Source: Mesostigma viride
Lineage: Eukaryota > Streptophyta > Mesostigmatophyceae > Mesostigmatales > Mesostigmataceae
DNA: 25,068 nt
Assembly: GCA_009746045.1 (NCBI GenBank)
Contig: RPFO01001340.1
Span: forward strand, 32,501 to 57,568
Reading direction: 5' to 3'
Position numbers and translations under genes: made by a program. A model generated the notes under the pieces. That model was not told the origin of the DNA and searched no databases. It was given only the letters and a program-made list of their open reading frames with translations. Shown here piece after piece: positions 9,058 to 22,079 of the stretch. Within the stretch, counting starts at the first letter, position 1, and the number at the start of each line of letters is the position of its first letter.

Positions 9058-12000
9058 AGGGGAGGGTCCCATGGAAATGTATCAAAACTGAAGCCCCCTA
9101 ATAACTACAGAAATGCAACTGACAACCACTGAATGATGTTTGGGGACCATAAACATGATGTTTGGGCATGCATACCACCACTTGTTGGGGGCACTACCCC
9201 CAGCCATACACCGGCTATGAGCTAAAAATAGAAAAAAACGCTGTCCGGGGCACATCTTGCCCAGAACAGTGGGAGAACCAGTTGCATGAAAAAAATTAAT
9301 ACCCATATAAAAATGTCATGGGACATGGTTTCTACCTAATTGGATCAACAAAATCAGCACATCCCTTTGGGTTATTAATTTTTGGGCCAAAAATACGCTT
9401 TTTCAGGCGGGGCGTCCCCATACACACTCATAACACATCAATTAGGCCTAAAAAGTAATAGTCAAATTCTGTCATGACCATAGAAGGCACTGTCAAAGTT
9501 TGGTGGCATTCTGAGCTCAGCTGTAGCAGTTATTAATTTTGGCAGTTGGCCACCTGTGCAGACGCTAAGGAAGGCATTAGTGAGTATTATGGCACACTAA
9601 CACTTCCTATGCCATCCAAAAGCTCCTGACCATGCCCAATTCGACCACAATGTACAAGGAGGTGGCTGGGCACGTCATGTGCCCTAATTGCCTTACCTCG
9701 ACACGGGCAACCTGTTGCGTGTGTGCACAACAATGAGGCAGGTAGCTCTACATGCCTAGCCGACACTTCTAAAGCATATTCCAGGTTTATGGTGTGGGCA
9801 TCATCCCAAAACCAAGCTCAAACACACCCTAGAAAGCCATATCCACTAATTGCCCAACAAGGGTAACAACAGACAGTCCACAGAGAAAGCAGAATTATCA
9901 TACATGCTGATTGCCAAGGCTTCTCACCATGGTTACCTTGCCTTGCTAGCATATGAATTAGGGCTCTCCCATTTTAGTGGGAGAAAGGCCAACAAGACAA
10001 CGATAACCCCTACCTACGCGCAGTTCCACCCATGCAGTATGCCCCTCAGAAAAACCACTGCCACCTTTCTTTCCAGCGCAATTGTTTGCCAAGAAACAAA
10101 CTCAACAAGCTTGTGAGCCTCTAACCACAATGAAGCCTCTGCTAAGAAAGGCCGCGTCAATATTCACACAAAACTGAGCGCTGTTAGCAATCTCCTTCCA
10201 AGAAACCACTCAGCAAATCCCTGACAACTTGACGATATGCCACGGTCACGCTTTGACACGTCCCAGCCATGCATGCAACGTACATAAAAACCACTGAAAG
10301 GTGCCAGGAATCTGGCGATGCGCAGCACGGAATGGCATTATACCTGGCGCTAACTGCACGGAAAAAAGCCGAAAACTTGCGTTGATAACCCATAAAGGAA
10401 GCGAAACATTCATTGGGTCACGTTGATCACACGATCGTACCATTACACGATCGTACCATTGTCCTTCGCCCAGCGGCGCAAGAAAGAACAACCTTCCATG
10501 GAATAATAAGACGTGCATCCCGCGAGCCTGCTGGGAGAGTGTCTTACCGATCATGACGGAAATCTTGCCGAAACCCAGCAAATTTTTTAAAGCTTTACCA
10601 ATAACAATTTAAACGCATCCTTGATGTTAGGGATATTATATCCACCTGGCCACAATGTATCCCAGCCTGATTTATTTCTTGTTGGATTTATTCCATATGG
10701 ACTGGGAATTCGATAGCGTTGATAAGCTAGATGGATTGGGCTCAATGAGCTGATCAATATTCATGTGCCATAGTCCTATACTTGGACATGGATGACTTGT
10801 AACCTGAGTCAGCCTAGTAGCATCACGTATTTGATTGACAAGTGGTGCTATGGCCTATTGGACAAGTGTTTGGTCCATGAGCTGACAAATGTTGGAAGCT
10901 CATGATGACACATGTTATGACTTACATTCTGACTTACATGATGACAAGTGGGTAGACTCATTGCATGACACTTGTCACTCCAAGGAGAAGAGGGGAAGGC
11001 CCACACTAAATCACTAATCGAAAATTACTTGGGAAATGTTGTCTCGGGCTGATGGACATGTGTGCCCCTCAATTGCGGAGTTAAATTGGATGTATAATTG
11101 AATGAAATACATTATTACATTCCATGCATCGATGCTCGAGTCATCGCGATATCTGAATATCTTACATAATTACAGACCCATCAATTGGAAGATCAGAAAG
11201 CTCCAGTGCATCTGCTCTACGACCGGACGTCTCAATCGTACGTAGTGCTTTCGAGTTATAATTACCCTCAATGTATGTCTGGAAAATCCACGTGCAGGCA
11301 GTGTCAAATGCATGGTATATGAACTAGTTATGTACATGTCAAGATGATGACAGTCAAGCGAGGCCATACATGTTGACGGACAAGTGAGCCTGTAGACCTA
11401 CGTCGATCCCCAGTTCCTCGATGTCGTGCGCAGCCCCGATATCATCAGATTTCCAATCCCCAACGGCCGTCGGCTCCGCAAAATCCACGTTCGCGATTAA
11501 ACAGTGCAACCGCGAGGGCCGTTCTAACTTGTAATCCACCTATATAATGGGCTCCGTCTCGTCACCGTGCGTTCGCATCAACAGGACAGCCACGGGTGTC
11601 GCGACGTCTCGGACGCTGTGCACTACACGCATCATCTCGGTCATCGCAGCCGTCGAGCACGTCACAAGCATCAATTATTCTCTGGACGAATTCTCGTGAC
11701 CGTGTTGATATTAATGTCTGCCAACTTCACGACTGTGAACAGCAGCCTCACGCACGTCCGGTCCATCCGACTCCGTCAGGCGGTGTTGCGAATGGCGTCC
11801 TGCGTGCAAAAACCAGTACATGAAGGACAATAATGTTAGCCCGTTAGACAGATTTGTCTGTGGTTCCGCTTACAGCAGTACTAATCACCCGTTACGCGGA
11901 TTTCGGGCAAGTGGGTATCCTCCTACATTACATGTATCCAATTATGGACGGGAGATTTAAAATGGGAAACAAGTATCAGCGAACCCAGAATCAAGGTATC

Positions 12001-12060
12001 CACGCAACGGTTTTGAATAAACGGCTATGTACATAGAGACACAATGAACTGAACAAAACT
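9058..12060. other. Three kilobases without a recognisable gene
   Basis: Short open frames (9082-9306 minus, 9850-10116 plus, 10184-10581 minus, 11567-11833 plus) show no known motif. Small features only: a tandem ACACGATCGTACCATT duplication (about 10428-10460), a TATATAAT box-like string near 11540 ahead of an unrecognised frame, and one diverged copy of the CCAACGGCCGT(T/C)GG palindrome at 11460-11473. Base use and lack of conservation clues suggest old repeat debris or non-coding sequence. Confidence 0.45.
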
Positions 12061-12092
12061 TTAGTAGCTCACTCGTCGTTCACTTGTTAGTC

Positions 12093-12211
12093 GTAACGGA
12101 GGCAGTCATTCAGTCAGTTTGCAAGTTCAGTTGGCAAGTACGGAAACACACGCAAGTGCGTAACGGAGGCAGTCAGTCAGTCAGTTTGCAAGTGCAGTTG
12201 GCAAGTACGGA
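12093..12211. repeat. 67-bp tandem duplication
   Basis: GTAACGGAGGCAGTCA begins at 12093 and again at 12160. About 52 bp of each unit (through TTGCAAGT(T/G)CAGTTGGCAAGTACGGA) match with few differences. The CAGT steps (CAGTCAGTCAGTCAG) within it are themselves a short microsatellite. Confidence 0.8.
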
Positions 12212-12609
12212 CCACCAACCGCGTGTGTACGTCCATGATATCGCAATAATATAATCAAGAATAACAGGGACGGTTAATATCCTTTACGCAGCTTTTTCGT
12301 TCAGGGCATGTTGAAATAACGAAAGTGGGGTCAGGTGTTCGAACCTCCAAGTGCCGAATTTTTTACGAACCAGCGCATTCACGAACCTTGCACTGGGGAC
12401 GCGGTGGACCATTACCCCGGCCTAATTCTAGCATTGTACACAAGGGGCGGTGGCTAGCAGTAAAGAAGGGCATCCTAGTCATAACGCTGGGCAAGTTTGA
12501 AAGCACCAACGGCCGTTGAGTAGGAAAAAAAAAGAGCAGGAGAAGAGCACGTCGACGTTTCAACAGCAAGACAAAAATATTGAACCCCGAGTACCAATGA
12601 AAATGCTTT

Positions 12610-12671
12610 CATGCATGTCCACCCCGACGAGGCACAAATTCATGCATGCCCACCCCGACGAGGCACAAATT
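12610..12671. repeat. 31-bp tandem duplication
   Basis: CATGCATG(T/C)CCACCCCGACG followed by AGGCACAAATT occurs at 12610 and 12641, almost identical. Confidence 0.8.
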
Positions 12672-12689
12672 AATGAACGACAGATTTCT

Positions 12690-13340
12690 CCCCCCCCCCG
12701 GCACATGGAACAAGTGCCATCGCACGCACACACATTGTAGACAGGAGAGTTTCGAGAGTCCAACGGCCGTTGGCTCGGAGAAATTGACAGTACACCCGTA
12801 AAGACATTAAAATTATCACTTTGTTGTCTTATGTGTGCCTTGTCATTTCCCAAGGTCAAAAGCCGTCAACTTCTGCACCTCTTGTCCCTCCCACCCGTAC
12901 GCACTAAGCATGCCCACCTTACACTACCACATGTGGCTCTTGAGAAAACTCCCCCCGACGATGCACATGTGCCATCTCACGCACACACCTTCAGACAAGG
13001 CTATCAGTTTTTCGAGTCCAACGGCCGTTGGCTCCGAGAAATGCTGTTACAACTCAAAATTACAATGGTGACATCCACGAGCTAGTGGTACGCCGAACAA
13101 GTGCTTGTATGACATATGGCGACTGCCCGTGAGGAAAAGTCCACCACCACACACGGTCAGTTTTTTGAGTCCAACGGCCGTTGGCTCCGAGAAATGCTGT
13201 TACAACGCAAAATTACAATGGTGACATACATGAGCTAGTGGTACGCCGAACAAGTGCTTGTATGACATATGGCGACTGCCCGTGAGGAAAAGTCCACCAC
13301 CACACACGGACAGTTTTTTGACTCCAACGCAAGAACAGAC
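12690..13340. repeat. Family of related tandem blocks, including a 153-bp direct repeat
   Basis: Two nearly identical 153-bp units run from 13018 to about 13323 and a third starts and decays at about 13324. Looser relatives lie upstream around 12690-12790 and 12950-13017 (shared CACGCACACAC... and GAGTCCAACGGCCGTTGGCTC). Each block carries the palindrome CCAACGGCCGTTGG followed by CTC(C/G)GAGAAA. Confidence 0.75.
13018..13031. repeat. Perfect 14-bp palindrome CCAACGGCCGTTGG (recurrent)
   Basis: Exact copies also lie at 12760-12773 and 13171-13184. A 13-bp version ending TTGA is at 12506-12518 and a one-mismatch copy is at 11460-11473. The half site CAACGG resembles Myb-type (MSA-like) binding cores; a binding role is inferred only. 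Confidence 0.6.
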
Positions 13341-13668
13341 GTAATGCACACCAAGTGACCAAGTGGCAAGATAAAACACCCTTGCCAATCTCTACCCACA
13401 AAAACTTAGCCCCGAAATCCGTAGCCCCGAAATCCGTAATTGATTTGTACATTGTAGATGACAATGCAGCGATCACATGTATTCTGAAACCAACACGTTT
13501 TTACCTAGTTATCATGGTAACCAATTTATGGTTACCTAGTTATCCATGGCTAGAAAGTTGTTGTAAATACACGATGTGGCCACACACGCCATAGATGAAA
13601 ATCATAACCAGATCACGCACATGATCATGGAAGGGGACTCTATTGATCTCAAAAAAGAAAGCTCAAGA

Positions 13669-13716
13669 CACCCTACACCCTACACCATACATCCTACAAC
13701 CTACACCCTTAACTCT
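13669..13716. repeat. Degenerate 7-bp CCCTACA-like tandem tract
   Basis: CACCCTACACCCTACACC continues as decaying ACCATACATCCTACAACC copies. It is reminiscent of, but not equal to, plant-type telomere repeats (CCCTAAA). Confidence 0.5.
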
Positions 13717-13745
13717 CCACCCTTAGCTTACGTGACCTTTTTTTC

Positions 13746-13813
13746 GGAGAAATGTCCGAGTGGAATGCTATGTATGGGGTAACTTTCCCAAGGGTTCGAA
13801 TCCCTCTTTCTCC
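13746..13813 (+). pseudogene. tRNA-Ser-like relic, organelle type, lacking a normal anticodon/variable region
   Basis: Seen: a perfect 7-bp acceptor stem GGAGAAA (13746-13752) with TTTCTCC (13807-13813), discriminator A, a D-arm start TGTCCGAGTGG close to the A box, and a T arm with an exact B box GGTTCGAATCC. GGAGA(A/G)A, TGxCCGAGTGG and GGGTTCGAATCCCTCTTTCTCC are hallmarks of plastid (or plant mitochondrial) tRNA-Ser. At 68 nt it is about 20 nt too short: no good 5-bp anticodon stem and no long variable arm fit between the D and T arms. An A-C mismatch sits at the base of the T stem. It is therefore read as an organelle-derived fragment or decayed tRNA, not a working gene. Confidence 0.6.
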
Positions 13814-13920
13814 ATTAGAGTTTTGTTTAGCTTCTATTCTCGTCTACACATAATTCACACGAAGTACGCTTGCAAATACTTTATTACTATTTTGTTTGAT
13901 ATACTACACTAATATTATAA

Positions 13921-14056
13921 TTGTTGTGTGTGTGTGTTGTTCACGTGTGCGTGTGTGTGTTGTGTGTGTTGTGTGTGTTGTGCGTGTGCGTGTGCGTGTG
14001 CGTGTGCGTGTGCGTGTGCGTGTGCGTGTGCGTGTGCGTGTGTGTGTGTATATAAT
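13921..14056. repeat. (TG)n and (TGCGTG)n microsatellite
   Basis: TG-rich steps with TGTGTGTTG variants are followed by about ten perfect TGCGTG hexamers (about 13981-14041), then pure TG and an AT-rich break. Confidence 0.9.
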
Positions 14057-14085
14057 TTTTTGTTGTGTGTGTGTGTTGTGTGTTG

Positions 14086-15535
14086 TACGTGCAAGGTGTA
14101 TGTACATGTGTGTGCAGCCGGCCCTTGCGTGCGCGGTGTGTGTACGTTTCTGTGCAGCCGCCCCTTGCGTGCGCGGTGTATGTACGTGTGTGTGCATGCC
14201 GCCCTTGCGTGCATGGGTGTGTACGTGTGTGTGCAGCCGCCCCTTGCGTGCGGTGTGTGTACATGTGTTTGCACTCGCCCCTTGCGTGCGCGGTGTATGT
14301 ACGTGTGTGTGCAGCCGCCCCTTGCGTCCGCGGTGGATGTACGTGTGTGCAGCCGCCCCTTGCGTGCATGGTGTATGTACGTGTGTGTGCAGCCGCCCCT
14401 TGCGTGCGCGGTGTATGTACATGTGTGTGCATCCTTGTCCTTGCGTGCATGGTGTATGTACATGTGAGTGCCGTCGCCCCAACCGTGCATTGTGTATGTA
14501 CGTGTGTGTGCAGCCGCCCCTTGCGTGCATGGTGTGTACATGTGTGTGCATCCCCTTGCGTGCGCAGTGTATGTACGTGTGTGTGCAGCCGCCCTTGCGT
14601 GCGGTGTGTGTACGTGTGTGTGCAGCGCCCCTTGCGTGCGCAGTGTATGTACGTGTGTGCGCACTCGCCCCTTGCGTGCGCGGTGTATGTACGTGTGTGT
14701 GCAGCCGCCCCTTGCGTGCGCGGTGTATGTACATGTGTGTGCATCCTTGTCCTTGCGTGCATGGTGTATGTACATGTGAGTGCCGTCGCCCCCCGTGCAT
14801 TGTGTATGTACGTGTGTGTGCAGCCGCCCCTTGCGTGCATGGTGTGTGTACATGTGTGTGCATCCTTGTCCTTCCGTGCATGGTGTATGTACATGTGTGT
14901 GCAGCCGCCCCTTGCGTGCGCGGTGTATGTACGTGTGTGTGCAGCCGCCCCTTGCGTGCATGGTGTGTGTACATGTGTGTGCATCCTTGTCCTTGCGTGC
15001 ATGGTGTGTGTACATGTGTGTGCAGCCGCCCCTTGCGTGCGCGGTGGATGTACATGTGCAGGCAGTTGCCCCTTGCGTGCGCGGTGTATGTACATGTGTT
15101 GCACTCGCCCCTTGCGTGCGCGGTGTATGTACATGTGTGTGCAGCCGCCCCTTGCGTGCATGGTGTATGTACATGTGTGTGCAGTCGCCCCGTGCGTGCG
15201 CAGTGTATGTACGTGTGTGTGCATGCCGGCCCTTGCGTGCATGGTGTGTGTACGTGTGTGTGCAGGCGCCCCTTGCATGCGCAGTGTATGTACGTGTGAG
15301 TGCAGCCGGCCCTTCCGTGCGCGGTGGATGTACATGTGTGGGCAGTCGCCCCGTGCGTGCGCAGTGTATGTACGTGTGTGTGCATGCCGGCCCTTGCGTG
15401 CATGGTGTGTGTACGTGTGTGTGCAGGCGCCCCTTGCATGCGCAGTGTATGTACGTGTGAGTGCAGCCGGCCCTTCCGTGCGCGGTGGATGTACATGTGT
15501 GGGCAGTTGCCCCTTGTGTGCGCGGTGTATGTACA
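14086..15535. repeat. ~40-bp minisatellite, about 36 copies
   Basis: The consensus contains GTGTATGTAC(G/A)TGTGTGTGCA followed by GCCGCCCCTTGCGTGCGCG. Variants (CATGG for CGCGG, GCATCCTTGTCC for GCAGCCGCCCC, TGGATG for TGTATG) are ordered into higher-order blocks: a 161-bp block is repeated almost exactly at 15181 and 15342, and a block of about 312 bp at 14389 and 14701. Unit length is near 40 bp and stops are rare in every frame, so long spurious open frames (up to 578 codons) run through it on both strands. Confidence 0.9.
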
Positions 15536-15925
15536 GAGTGGTTTTACCGGATTAGGATACATTTTTTTGTTTAGGATACATTTGATGCACTGTGCAGTTT
15601 TCAGATGTGTTTGAGGGGGTTGATTGCGCCTAACATGCATTTTATTGAAGCAATGAGTTTCCCAAGATATACATGATATAAACTAAGACAATTGACCCAT
15701 TAAGGCAATGAGACAACATCAATAAGACAACTTATGCCAATTGAATAAGACAACTCAACCTTACAGGACGTTGGGCCATCATACGTCCGGAATAATTGTC
15801 TCACTTATTACATAACCAAACTTTTTGAGGGATCGCCATGGTTGCATGGTTTCAACACATGCGCCCTGCACTCATGTGCATCAAAGGTGTTGCGTCTAGT
15901 GCCAACTCAGTGTCAAAGAACTGAT
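15536..15925 (-). other. Probable 3' UTR and downstream spacer of the PHD-polyQ gene
   Basis: AT-richer, unique sequence between the TGA at 15926-15928 and the minisatellite. It contains the AATAAA at 15641-15646 and small AATAAGACAACT-like direct repeats (15715-15760). Confidence 0.4.
15641..15646 (-). terminator. Candidate poly(A) signal AATAAA for the PHD-polyQ gene
   Basis: TTTATT on the plus strand gives AATAAA on the minus strand, about 280 nt after the TGA at 15926-15928 and before the minisatellite. Position and strand fit; usage is not shown. Confidence 0.4.
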
Positions 15926-18659
<2,734 letters not shown>

Positions 18660-18812
18660 AGTTCCCGTGGCTAGTGCCCATCACCTTCCACCTTGAGCGG
18701 GGCGAAGTCACGAATTCAAGCGCGAAGTGCATTTGAATCCAGCGGGAACTGGGTGACACTGCTTGAAGACGTGCAGCTCCAAGGCATGCAAATGATGCAA
18801 TGTATCAAAGAT
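18660..18812. promoter_or_regulatory. Proximal upstream region of the PHD-polyQ gene
   Basis: About 150 bp of non-repetitive sequence between the start codon at 18659 and the minisatellite. It would hold the core promoter and leader of the minus-strand gene; no TATA box is evident. Confidence 0.3.
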
Positions 18813-19680
18813 ACGATACGCAAAGTTCAGGTGTTCAGGTGAAGCCGTGAAGACGTGAAGCCGTGAAGCCGTGAAGACGTGGTGAAGACAGGTGAAGACG
18901 CGGTGAAGACGTGAAGACGTGAAGACGTGAAGACGTGAAGACGTGAAGACACGATACGGCAAGTTCAGGTGATGTTCAGGTGTTCAGGTGAAGCCGTGAA
19001 GACGTGAAGCCGTGAAGCCGTGAAGACGTGGTGAAGACAGGTGAAGACGCGGTGAAGACGTGAAGACGTGAAGACGTGAAGACGTGAAGACGTGAAGACA
19101 CGATACGGCAAGTTCAGGTGATGTTCAGGTGTTCAGGTGAAGCCGTGAAGACGTGAAGCCGTGAAGCCGTGAAGACGTGGTGAAGACAGGTGAAGACGCG
19201 GTGAAGACGTGAAGACGTGAAGACGTGAAGACGTGAAGACGTGAAGACACGATACGGCAAGTTCAGGTGAAGTTCAGGTGTTCAGGTGAAGCCGTGAAGA
19301 CGTGAAGCCGTGAAGCCGTGAAGACGTGGTGAAGACAGGTGAAGACGCGGTGAAGACGTGAAGACGTGAAGACGTGAAGACGTTCAGACACGATACGGCA
19401 AGTTCAGGTGAAGTTCAGGTGTTCAGGTGAAGCCGTGAAGACGTGAAGCCGTGAAGCCGTGAAGACGTGGTGAAGACAGGTGAAGACGCGGTGAAGACGT
19501 GAAGACGTGAAGACGTGAAGACGTGAAGACGTGAAGACGTGAAGACGTTCAGACACGATACGGCAAGTTCAGGTGAAGTTCAGGTGTTCAGGTGAAGTCG
19601 TGAAGACGTGAAGACGTGGTGAAGACAGGTGAAGACGCGGTGAAGACGTGAAGACGGGAAGACGTGAAGACGTGAAGACA
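18813..19680. repeat. Higher-order minisatellite: six blocks of ~140-165 bp built from 9-bp GTGAAGACG units
   Basis: Blocks start with ACGATAC at 18813, 18951, 19100, 19249, 19390 and 19555 (spacings 138, 149, 149, 141, 165). Each has a leader (GATACGGCAAGTTCAGGTGA, TTCAGGTGTTCAGG) followed by 9-bp steps alternating GTGAAGCC and GTGAAGAC, a GTGGTGAAGACAGG step, then a run of GTGAAGACG. Size differences between blocks come mainly from the number of 9-mers. Confidence 0.92.
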
Positions 19681-19753
19681 AGTTCAATGCAGCACTCAGC
19701 CGCAGCAGTCGCACGCAGGTAGAAACGAGTATTGCTGCTTGAATCTTATAATT

Positions 19754-20196
19754 CCTATCGAATGTAAAACAGGTTTTTCGTAAAGAAATCCGATGTGTGG
19801 GCGGGCTTTACATAGTTGCGATTTCTGGCCTGCGATTTCTGGCCTGCGCTGGTTGTCTCTTTGATAGTGCTTCTGCCCAAGCACTACCGGCTGTAAAACA
19901 GTATACTTCTTGAAGAAATCAGTTGGGGCTTTGTTGGGCGTCACATTTGACCGGTGGGCGGAGTTTCCTGCTTCTGTGAAGGCGCCATCGAATGTAGATC
20001 AGTAGATTTTCTAAAGAAATCTGAGGTGTGGGCAGGGCCTTTATTGCTTGTGTCCATCCACCACCGGATGTAGAACAGTAGACTTATTGAAGAAATCAGT
20101 TTAGGGTTTTGTTGGGCGCCACATTTGAGCGGTGGGCGGGGTTTCTTGCTTCTGTCCAAGCACCACCGGGTGTAATACAGTAGATTTCCTATTAAC
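19754..20196. repeat. Alternating long/short direct repeats upstream of the transposase start
   Basis: Five related units begin near 19754, 19877, 19979, 20056 and 20158. Each starts with a (C/A)ACC(G)G(G/A)TGTA(A/G)A(A/T)CAGTA-type string followed by AAGAAATC, and long units continue with GGGCG(T/C)CACATTTGA and GTGGGCGG. Complete units are about 102 and 77 bp, alternating. The last unit runs directly into the ATG at 20197, so the array covers the promoter or 5' leader. Subterminal repeats of this kind are common transposase-binding regions; that role is inferred. Confidence 0.7.
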
Positions 20197-21381
20197 ATGG
20201 ATGAAGAATGGGATGTGCCAGACCTGGTGGATTCGGATGCGAGTTCTGAAGCTAGTTGGGGCGGGGATTCTGACGGCTCTGACGACGACCTGCTTCACAC
20301 GGAAATGGGGCCCGGCACGTCTTCCTCTCGAGCGAAGCGCAGTGGGAAGAAAGATGGCGCCCGGCTTCTCGCCTCCAAATTGAAGTCCGTTGACAAGGAC
20401 ATCGCCAAGGCCAGGAAGTGCGGTCCGACTTGTGGGGAGCATTGCCTCGAGAAGGTGGGCACCTTACTTACCGATACCAGGTCGTGGACTGCCTTTCGAG
20501 AGTACCTGTACAACCAAACGGACCAGCAGCGCATGGCCTCCCTTTGCGACGTGATCCGGTCGGCCGGCGTGGGCAACATCGAGGTAGAATCCCCTGCCGA
20601 CGGTGGCCGTTACAAGAAGTACATCATTACCGGCCCTTTACACGTGGACGTGGTGATTGCGGGGTGCATGTACACCGTCACCGGTTGTGCATCTGCCATC
20701 CGGAAGATGGCCGGCGTTACCCGGGCGACTTGGAACAATCTGGTGGCGTCGGTCGTGTCGGCGAAAGAGTATTTCCTGACTGTGCATCCCAACGACCTAG
20801 CGACTTTCGGTGTTGGTCTGGAGCACGCACCACCTGAGCGTGATGCTCGGGGGCGTTCGGAGGTTGGCGAACACGCAGCAATGTGGATGCACGAGTTGGT
20901 GCAGCAGATCGCAGACCATGACCCGACTCATGCTGGCGTTGTCTTCATGGACGTCATGTCCATCAAGGAGATGCACGCCATGTACGTTGAAGACGTGGTG
21001 GCAGAAGCGGGGGAAGGGGCCAAGGTGCTAGGCTACAACGCATTCTACCGCATCTGGCGCACCTACTGCAAAGGCGACTACTTCCCAGGGCAGAGGAGCC
21101 CGAAGGTGGTGGTATGCCCGCACAACAAGAGCACCGGTCACTGCGCGGACTGCGTGGAACTGCGCATGCGGCGCCGCGGTGCTTCAACTGAGGCACAACG
21201 GCAGTACGTCGACAACCAAATCAAGCAGCATGTCGCTCTGGCCTGGTTTACCCGCCAGAACTATTGGTTGAGGCGCGAGCTTGCCTGCGCGATGGTGGCC
21301 GCTATGTTGACGGCCATTTTGTCGATCAACCTCGACAAGCTGGATCACGCCAAGACATACTGGCCGAAGCTGGTGGGGGGC
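20197..21381 (+). CDS. Transposase-like gene, N-terminal piece (frame 1)
   Basis: 395 codons of uninterrupted reading from the ATG (AACATGG context) to the G run; the frame itself closes at TGA 21412-21414. It carries the N-terminal Cys block, VFMDVMS and the Cys/His cluster. After SINLDKLDHAKTYWPKL the family similarity jumps to the -1 frame. Confidence 0.65.
21375..21381 (+). other. GGGGGGC heptamer at the first frame break
   Basis: In frame 1 the codons read GTG GGG GGC, so the heptamer is G GGG GGC, a formally valid X XXY YYZ slippery site for -1 frameshifting. The -1 frame continues PDSWGSYAGGMMPF and then the conserved HGYKAM region. Downstream only weak pairing is visible (GGCA-TGA-TGCC about 28 nt on, CATGG with CCATG further on), so a simple loss of one G is at least as likely. 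Confidence 0.45.
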
Positions 21382-22079
21382 CCGACTCATGGGGCAGCTA
21401 TGCAGGTGGCATGATGCCGTTCTCGCTCTTCTGTGCGGCCGTCCATGGGTACAAGGCGATGTGGTTCATCGTTCTCGCATGGGTCCTCATGACCGACAAC
21501 CTCTCCGGCAGTGTCACCGTCACGATGCTGATGCACATCCTGGCGCAGTTGATGAGGGACCAGCCATGGAGGAGGGCGGGGCTGCCGCACATGCCCAGGT
21601 GTTTGTGCCTGCAACTGGACGGTGGGAGTGAAAACCGGAATCACACCGTCTTACTGTTTGCATGGTGGCTCGTACACGTTGGCTTCTTCGACGTCGTCGA
21701 AATGCACCGCATGCTCGTGGGCCACACGCACGCCGACCCAGATCAGAAATTCGGCGTGCTTGTGGCCTACATGAGACACGCTGTGGCGGGGGGGCCTAGC
21801 TTCGTGCACAAGTACCCAACTTTGGAGAGCTGGGTGGCGGCCATAGAAGAGGCATTCCGTCAGCCTAGTGGTGCAGCTGCGAACTGCAACTCGACCGTCC
21901 CCGCTGGCACGGAGGTCAAGGTATTGGGGTGCGCTTACGATGTCAGGAACTTTCTCACTCCGTTGCAGCGCGAGTCGTTTGCCGGTTGGTGCAGCACGGT
22001 AGATTGGATGACCGGTAGGGAGGATCAGGTTATCAAGGTCACCAGGGTGCGTGGTGATGTCGTGCAGCCTGCGTGCAGC
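21381..22079 (+). CDS. Transposase-like gene, catalytic-core piece (frame 0)
   Basis: This carries LQLDGGSENRNH and GHTHADPDQKFG, the strongest family evidence in the gene. It ends by running into the Gly-rich array in the same frame (VVQPACSEAQPAHGG). There is no start codon of its own near the break, supporting the view that it continues the upstream frame. Confidence 0.65.

Noticed and set aside
12325-12345. tRNA T-arm-like GTTCGAACC string
   Set aside because: Only the loop matches; no acceptor stem or D arm can be built around it.
13669-13716. Interstitial telomere repeat
   Set aside because: The unit is CCCTACA with rapid decay, not CCCTAAA, and only two clean copies exist.
13896-15640. 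Very long open frames (up to 578 codons) on both strands, Cys/Val- or His/Thr-rich
   Set aside because: They are translations of the TG microsatellite and ~40-bp minisatellite, which lack stops in all frames. The same unit is read in several frames at once.
18813-19680. CRISPR-like regular repeats
   Set aside because: Units are contiguous with no unique spacers and lie in a eukaryotic context; it is a higher-order minisatellite.
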